Of a stretch of DNA of 64,000 bases, positions 60,001 through 64,000 are shown piece by piece. Below the pieces are notes generated by a model that made no database searches, had not been told where the DNA came from, and saw nothing but the letters and a program-made list of their open reading frames with translations. Position numbers and translations under genes: made by a program. The number at the start of each line of letters is the position of its first letter. The first letter of the stretch is position 1. Source of the stretch: Papaver somniferum (lineage: Eukaryota; Streptophyta; Magnoliopsida; Ranunculales; Papaveraceae). Location: positions 59,563,830 through 59,627,829 of the forward strand of contig NC_039360.1 in assembly GCF_003573695.1 (NCBI RefSeq), written 5' to 3'.

Positions 60001-60640
60001 TTTAATGAACTGTACAAGACCTGATATTGCCTACACTGTGAGTAGATTAAGCAGGTACACTTGCAACCCTGGGCAGGATCACTGGAATGCTCTCTACAGA
60101 GTTCTAAGGTACCTGAGAGGAACTTCAAACTATTGCTTAAGTTTTGGGAAGTATCCTGCTGTGCTAGAAGGGTACTGTGATGTTAACTGGATATCAGACT
60201 CAGATGAGTGCAAATCCACTAGTGGGTACATCTTCACACTTGGTGGTGCGTCTGTGTCATGGAAGTCTTCCAAACAGACATGTATTGCTCGATCCACCAT
60301 GGAGTCTGAGTTTATAGCCTTGGAGAAAGCTGGGGAGGAAGCTGAATGGATACGAGGTTTCCTGGGAGGAATTCCACTCTGGCCCAAGCCTTTGTCTTCG
60401 ATCGCAATCCACTGTGACAGTCAAGCTGCTATTAGATGCGCAAAGAATAGTGTATACAACGTAAAATCTATACATCTTCAAAGAAGACACAAGACAGTGA
60501 AACAACTACTCTCTACTGGTATCATCTCTATAGACTTTGTTAGGTCTAAAGAGAATATTGCAGATCCTTTGATGAAAGGGTTATCTAGAGAGGTAGTTAG
60601 ATCCACATCGAAGGGGATGGGACTCAAGCTCATAGAATAA
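57041..60640 (+). pseudogene. Copia gag-pol polyprotein, several frameshifts
   Basis: Gag (57041-57540); a one-base loss at 57541 shifts the frame before the zinc knuckle ([13 protein letters not shown]). The order is then protease [15 protein letters not shown]-pre-integrase WHDRLGHVNFKSIERL, integrase core (FIDDHSRYCQVYLL, TLRSDRGGEY, ESNGVAERKNRTL), RT (KARLVAKGYRQQEGLDFFDT, catalytic CLYVDDML near 59730) and RNase H ([19 protein letters not shown]). Breaks: 58008, 58285, 58719, about 58800, 59143 and 59798. The gap at 59798 removes part of the RT-RNase H linker. Every enzymatic domain is present but disconnected. Confidence 0.92.
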
Positions 60641-61198
60641 ATCGCCATGAAGGACACTCAACCTTGTGAATGGAGCTCCAAGAATAAGGTTCAATGAGAT
60701 AACTAATTTTTGGTGATATCAAGAGAGCACTATCTTTGTACCTCCCTATGGTGTAACCGTATGATAGTGTTGCCTGCATGTTTTAGGATGATCTGTCAAG
60801 ATATTAATGAGTTCCATGACTTTGCTTAAAGCGCAGTGTGGCAGGATACTCTTAATGGACTCACCTATGTGGATGTTGGAAGTGGGGCCGCTTCCTATGA
60901 GAATTTGAGCTTTTTCTCTAGAGACATTCATTAAGTCCGGGATTTAGACCACGGCCAAAACGGGCACAACGGCAAGAGCTTGGCAGCTTTCTTTTTCTTT
61001 GAGACATCAAAGTGTGGTTGTTATTTCTGAATTGCACTCACTGTTGGCGGTTCAAGACATTGTGTTCACCGTAACAACAAGCAGTTCTGGTAACCTCTCA
61101 CTAAGTTAAGGTTCAATCTCTGGGACACCTTAGCCTAATATTGATGTATTATGTTTTCTCGTATTTCGTCGATATGTTTTATCATTTATGTGGGAGAT
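60641..61198 (+). other. Copia 3' untranslated region
   Basis: Between the pol stop and the LTR. No ORF is supported. It ends in the polypurine tract. Confidence 0.7.
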
Positions 61199-61604
61199 TG
61201 TTAGAAAAAACGGCTTTGTTATACCAAATTTGCATGGACTATGTTTTGATCTCTAGACCTATTGCCCACTACTTGTTTTTTCATTTGAATAGATAGGACA
61301 ATAGTCCCACATAGAATAAAATCTAAAGAGTTTTAGACTTAAATACCATAGAATTGTCTAAAAGGTCATGGCCCTTGGGTCATTAGACTTTTGTGTGAGG
61401 GGGGAAGGCCTAGACTAGGGCAAGGTTGCCTTTCCCGTACGCGCGGTGCTTCGCACAGAAGCACGCACGCCGCCGTCCGTCCGGTCGGTCGGGTCGGGCT
61501 CGGGTTCGAGTTCAGGTGTGGGTGTGGGTGTGGGTTCATTAGATCCTATCTTTTTGCTAAAACTTTTGGTACGTGTTTTACACACATGTAGAAGAATCTT
61601 CTTC

Positions 61605-61715
61605 TTTGTCTGCACATGTTTGTCTTGGCTTTCTTGTCTGTACGTGTTTGTCTTGCCTTCCTTGTCTGCACATGTTAGTCCTGGCTTTCTTGTCTGTACG
61701 TATTTGTTTTGGAAA
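61605..61715 (+). repeat. Short tandem repeats in LTR
   Basis: Four diverged ~28-bp units alternating TGTCTGCACATGTT and TGTCTGTACGTGTT, each followed by a TTGGCTTTCT- or TTGCCTTCCT-like phrase. Confidence 0.75.
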
Positions 61716-61850
61716 CACTGTTTTTAACCAACACACTGCTCTAAGCCTGACAAAAGCAACACTATTTTTAACCTAATATTACCAGTATTTCTGTCTTACG
61801 CATGGTTTTCTTGCATGCATTTTTCCTCTCGTTTGTAACGTCTTAAACAC

Positions 61851-61858
61851 TATATAAG
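61851..61858 (+). promoter_or_regulatory. LTR TATA box
   Basis: TATATAAG within the LTR, about 350 bp before its end, followed about 30 bp later by ACACACAAC, a plausible start of R. This would be the element's promoter. Confidence 0.6.
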
Positions 61859-62250
61859 GGAAGAGTCTTGAGATCTTTTGACACACAACAGAGAAACATC
61901 TCTTCTTCTGCTCTCCCTCTGCTTTCAGAAAATAAGTTTTTATTTCTAGTTTCTCTACTTTTAGCTTTTGCTAACACTGCCAAGTTCTAAGGGTACTCTC
62001 TTTGTATGCTACATTGAGGGGTACTATCAGTAGTTGTATCCTGGAGGTGACTCGCCAACTGCTATAGCATCTCAGCGGAGTAGCAGGCGATATTTCCTTT
62101 AGGACAGAGTATCGTATACGTGCCTCTACATTTTCTGTGCATCTCCAGCAACATCGGTTTGAGCTAAGTATCTTCTTCTCAGTTACATTATTAGTTCTTT
62201 TTCCAACAATCTAAAGGCAATATCCTATTTACTATATTTTTTTTAACAAC

Positions 62251-63612
62251 ATGGTAAAGAGTACTGTAGACAAACCCCCAAAGTTTAGTGGAAAAGACTT
62301 TAAACGATGGCAGTCCAAAATGTTATTCTTCTTAAAAGACCAAATGCTAGATGAAGTTGCCTTAGAAAGACCCTCAAGAAGGCTTCATGACCGTGGCTAT
62401 GAAGATAGACTGGATAGGTGGACTAGGAAGAATTACATGTGCAAAAACCACATTCTTAACTGTCTGGATGACTCCTTGTACGACCTTTATAATGCAAAAG
62501 AGAATTTTACTGCTTTTGATTTATGGGAATCCCTAGAAGAAAAATATCTTGCAGAGGCTGCTGGAAGCAAGAAGTTCTTGGTAGCTAGGTTCCTGGAATA
62601 TAAGATGACTGATGAAAAGCCTGTTGTAGAACAATTCGTCGAACTCCAGCTACTCATCAACGAAATTCTTGCTGAAGGAATGCATATTGATGAATCTCTA
62701 CAAGTATCTGCAGTAATTGAAAAGCTACCACCCCCATGGAACGAGTACAAGAGGAGGCTGCGACACAAGAATCGCGAAATCACCATGGTGGAGCTTGGGA
62801 AAAAGATCCAGGTGGAGGAACTTCTGTGCTGCAAGGACAAAATCCTGATGTTGAGCAAAGACATGTCCAACAAAGCTCATGTCCTGGACGATAATGCTGC
62901 GTCAAAGAAAAGGCACGGAGAATCCAGCAAAAATGGTAAACGTAACAAACAACGTAACTCCAAAGGTAACCATCTTAAGCCAAAGGGCGGTGTCTCCAAA
63001 AACACCATCAAAGGCGACTGCTATAACTGTGGGAAAACTGGTCATATGGCCCAAGACTGTAGGGCACCTAAAAAGACCAAAAATGATCCTAAACAGAAAA
63101 ATAAGGCAAACGTAGTAGATGATTCTGGATATTTTACTGGCATGGTGTCTGAAGTCAACCTTCTCTCTAATGTGACCAATGTGAGAGACTGGTGGCTTGA
63201 TTCTGGAGCCACCAGGCATGTCTGTAAGTTCAGAAATGCTTTCTACTCCTATAACAAATTAGGAGACGATGAGAAATTGTTTATGGGAAACTCTTCTACC
63301 TCTAAAGTGGTAGGAAAAGGCAAGGTTGAATTGAAGCTCACTTCAGGAAAAACTCTCGCATTGAATGACGTGTATCACGTCAACGAAATTCTTGCTGAAG
63401 GAATGCATATTGATGAATCTCTACAAGTATCTCTACAACGTAACAAACAACGTAACTCCAAAGGTAACCATATTAAGCCAAAGGGTGGTGTCTCCAAAAC
63501 ACCATCAAAGGCGACTGCTATAACTGTGGGAAAACTGGTCATATGGCCAAAGACTGTAGGGCACCTAAAAAGACCAAAAATGATCCTAAACAGAAAAATA
63601 AGGCAAACGTAG
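62251..63612 (+). CDS. Copia gag-protease ORF fused to a repeated gag piece
   Basis: 453 codons from ATG (MVKSTVDKPPKFSGKDFKRW). It contains UBN2-type gag, an intact zinc knuckle [14 protein letters not shown] at about residues 257-270, and protease [13 protein letters not shown] at about 312-324. From about residue 378 the frame enters the duplicated gag segment (NEILAEGMHIDES) and ends at 63612 after the same one-base loss seen in the left copy. The first 377 residues show no break, so gag-pro of this copy may have been functional before the rearrangement. Confidence 0.85.
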   Translation: MVKSTVDKPPKFSGKDFKRWQSKMLFFLKDQMLDEVALERPSRRLHDRGYEDRLDRWTRKNYMCKNHILNCLDDSLYDLYNAKENFTAFDLWESLEEKYLAEAAGSKKFLVARFLEYKMTDEKPVVEQFVELQLLINEILAEGMHIDESLQVSAVIEKLPPPWNEYKRRLRHKNREITMVELGKKIQVEELLCCKDKILMLSKDMSNKAHVLDDNAASKKRHGESSKNGKRNKQRNSKGNHLKPKGGVSKNTIKGDCYNCGKTGHMAQDCRAPKKTKNDPKQKNKANVVDDSGYFTGMVSEVNLLSNVTNVRDWWLDSGATRHVCKFRNAFYSYNKLGDDEKLFMGNSSTSKVVGKGKVELKLTSGKTLALNDVYHVNEILAEGMHIDESLQVSLQRNKQRNSKGNHIKPKGGVSKTPSKATAITVGKLVIWPKTVGHLKRPKMILNRKIRQT

Positions 63613-64000
63613 TAGATGATTCGGGATATTTTACTGGCATGGTGTCTGAAGTCAACCTTGTCTCTAATGTGACCAATGTGAGAGACTGGTGGCTTGATTC
63701 TGGATCCACCAGGCATGTCTGTAAGTTCAGAAATGCTTTCTACTCCTATAACAAAGTAGGAGACGATGAGAAGTTGTTTATGGGAAACTCTTCTACCTCT
63801 AAAGTGGTAGGAAAAGGAAAGGTTGAATTGAAGCTCACTTCAGGAAATACTCTCGCATTGAATGACGTGTATCACGTCCCGGACATATGCAAGAATCTTA
63901 TCTCAGAAACCATCTTACTTGGGAAAGGTTTTAAATTTGTAGCTGAGTCTAACAAAGTTATAATCTCTAAGGGTGGTGACTTCGTAGGAAAAGGATATGT
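63381..64000 (+). repeat. Duplicated gag-pro segment of left-copy type
   Basis: It repeats gag and protease already present at 62676-63380. It shares with the left copy (57041 on) three markers that 62251-63380 lacks: GGGTGG instead of GGGCGG, one fewer A in the TCCAAAACACC run, and GGCCAAAGAC instead of GGCCCAAGAC. So it was copied from a left-type relative. Unlike the left copy it keeps AACAAAGTTATAATCTC at about 63952. Confidence 0.85.

Larger units (their letters stand above)
57041..62208 (+). mobile_element. 5'-truncated Copia retrotransposon with 3' LTR
   Basis: It starts abruptly within gag at 57041 (matching 62499 of the second copy); the 5' LTR and first ~80 gag codons are missing. 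Gag-pol runs to 60640, then a 3' untranslated part, a purine tract (ATGTGGGAGAT, 61188-61198) and an LTR (61199-62208). The LTR is followed directly by the leader and gag of a second copy, so the two elements share one LTR. Confidence 0.88.
61199..62208 (+). repeat. Copia LTR (1010 bp) shared by two tandem copies
   Basis: TGTTAGAAAAAACGG...TTTTTCCAACA. Unusual GC-rich block at 61400-61530. It acts as 3' LTR of the left copy and 5' LTR of the right. The expected tRNA-Met primer site is not evident after it (ATCTAAAGGCAATATCC follows). Confidence 0.85.
62209..64000 (+). mobile_element. Second Copia copy with internal rearrangement, continues off window
   Basis: Leader from 62209, gag-pro from 62251. 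At 63381 the sequence jumps back into gag (equivalent of 57206), covers about 50 bp, jumps forward to the equivalent of 57484, and then runs again through zinc knuckle, protease and beyond. The window ends before integrase. Confidence 0.85.

Noticed and set aside
61391..61615. Opposed GC-rich frames in the LTR
   Set aside because: They arise from a GC-rich repeat stretch and are not conserved coding.
1..64000. CRISPR arrays, tRNA or rRNA genes
   Set aside because: No regularly spaced repeats of CRISPR type and no cloverleaf or rRNA core sequence noticed; the 34087-34338 repeats have variable AT-rich spacers within a retroelement. No covariance-model search could be run.

Overview
The window is AT-rich, intron-bearing eukaryotic DNA of a flowering plant. 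A broken tyrosine/DOPA decarboxylase copy (42075-42542, minus) has the N-terminal sequence I associate with the opium-poppy TYDC family. Together with the mix of plant Copia, Gypsy, LINE, hAT, TRIM and Helitron-like elements, this points to Papaver or a close relative. The genus is an inference.

Only one gene looks intact: an eight-exon phosphatidylinositol-4-phosphate 5-kinase with N-terminal MORN repeats (51796-55759, plus). A 56-codon upstream ORF lies in its probable leader. All other recognisable host coding sequence is broken or partial. These pieces are an eIF3G RRM fragment (about 8390-8782), a SURF6/Rrp14-like gene split in two (29612-30075 and 38675-39277), one SET-domain exon of ASHR3 type (41535-41705), the TYDC 5' third, and RPA70-like exons (46146-47470) upstream of a Helitron 3' terminus (49964-49995).

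Layout. 1-16.4 kb: a thicket of long-LTR Copia (SIRE-like) material. It holds a minus-strand element with a 2.3-kb LTR and an unrecognised ORF, a 2.85-kb solo LTR, inverted LTR pieces bracketing an Athila-type Gypsy pol fragment, and a gag-only Copia remnant. 16.4-24.9 kb: a TIR element with 124-bp TIRs, split by a Tat-type Gypsy element (470-bp LTRs). The Gypsy element keeps gag-pro on minus and a spliced antisense ORF on plus, but has lost RT/RH/INT. 25.1-28.2 kb: a 5'-truncated LINE with a perfect 15-bp TSD. 28.3-29.4 kb: two hAT-like units inserted as one, with an 8-bp TSD. 29.6-39.3 kb: the SURF6-like coding sequence, split at AATCG by a stack of a TRIM, a TIR element, a non-autonomous Gypsy and a solo LTR. 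39.3-51.5 kb: gene fragments, a hAT MITE and the Helitron-like remnant. 51.6-55.8 kb: PIP5K. 57.0-64.0 kb: two Copia copies in the same orientation that meet at one LTR; the second contains a rearranged internal gag-pro duplication.

The intact kinase would make PI(4,5)P2 at membranes. The rest records successive nested insertions rather than a pathway. Most insertion ends were settled from LTR or TIR termini plus flanking duplications read directly in the sequence.
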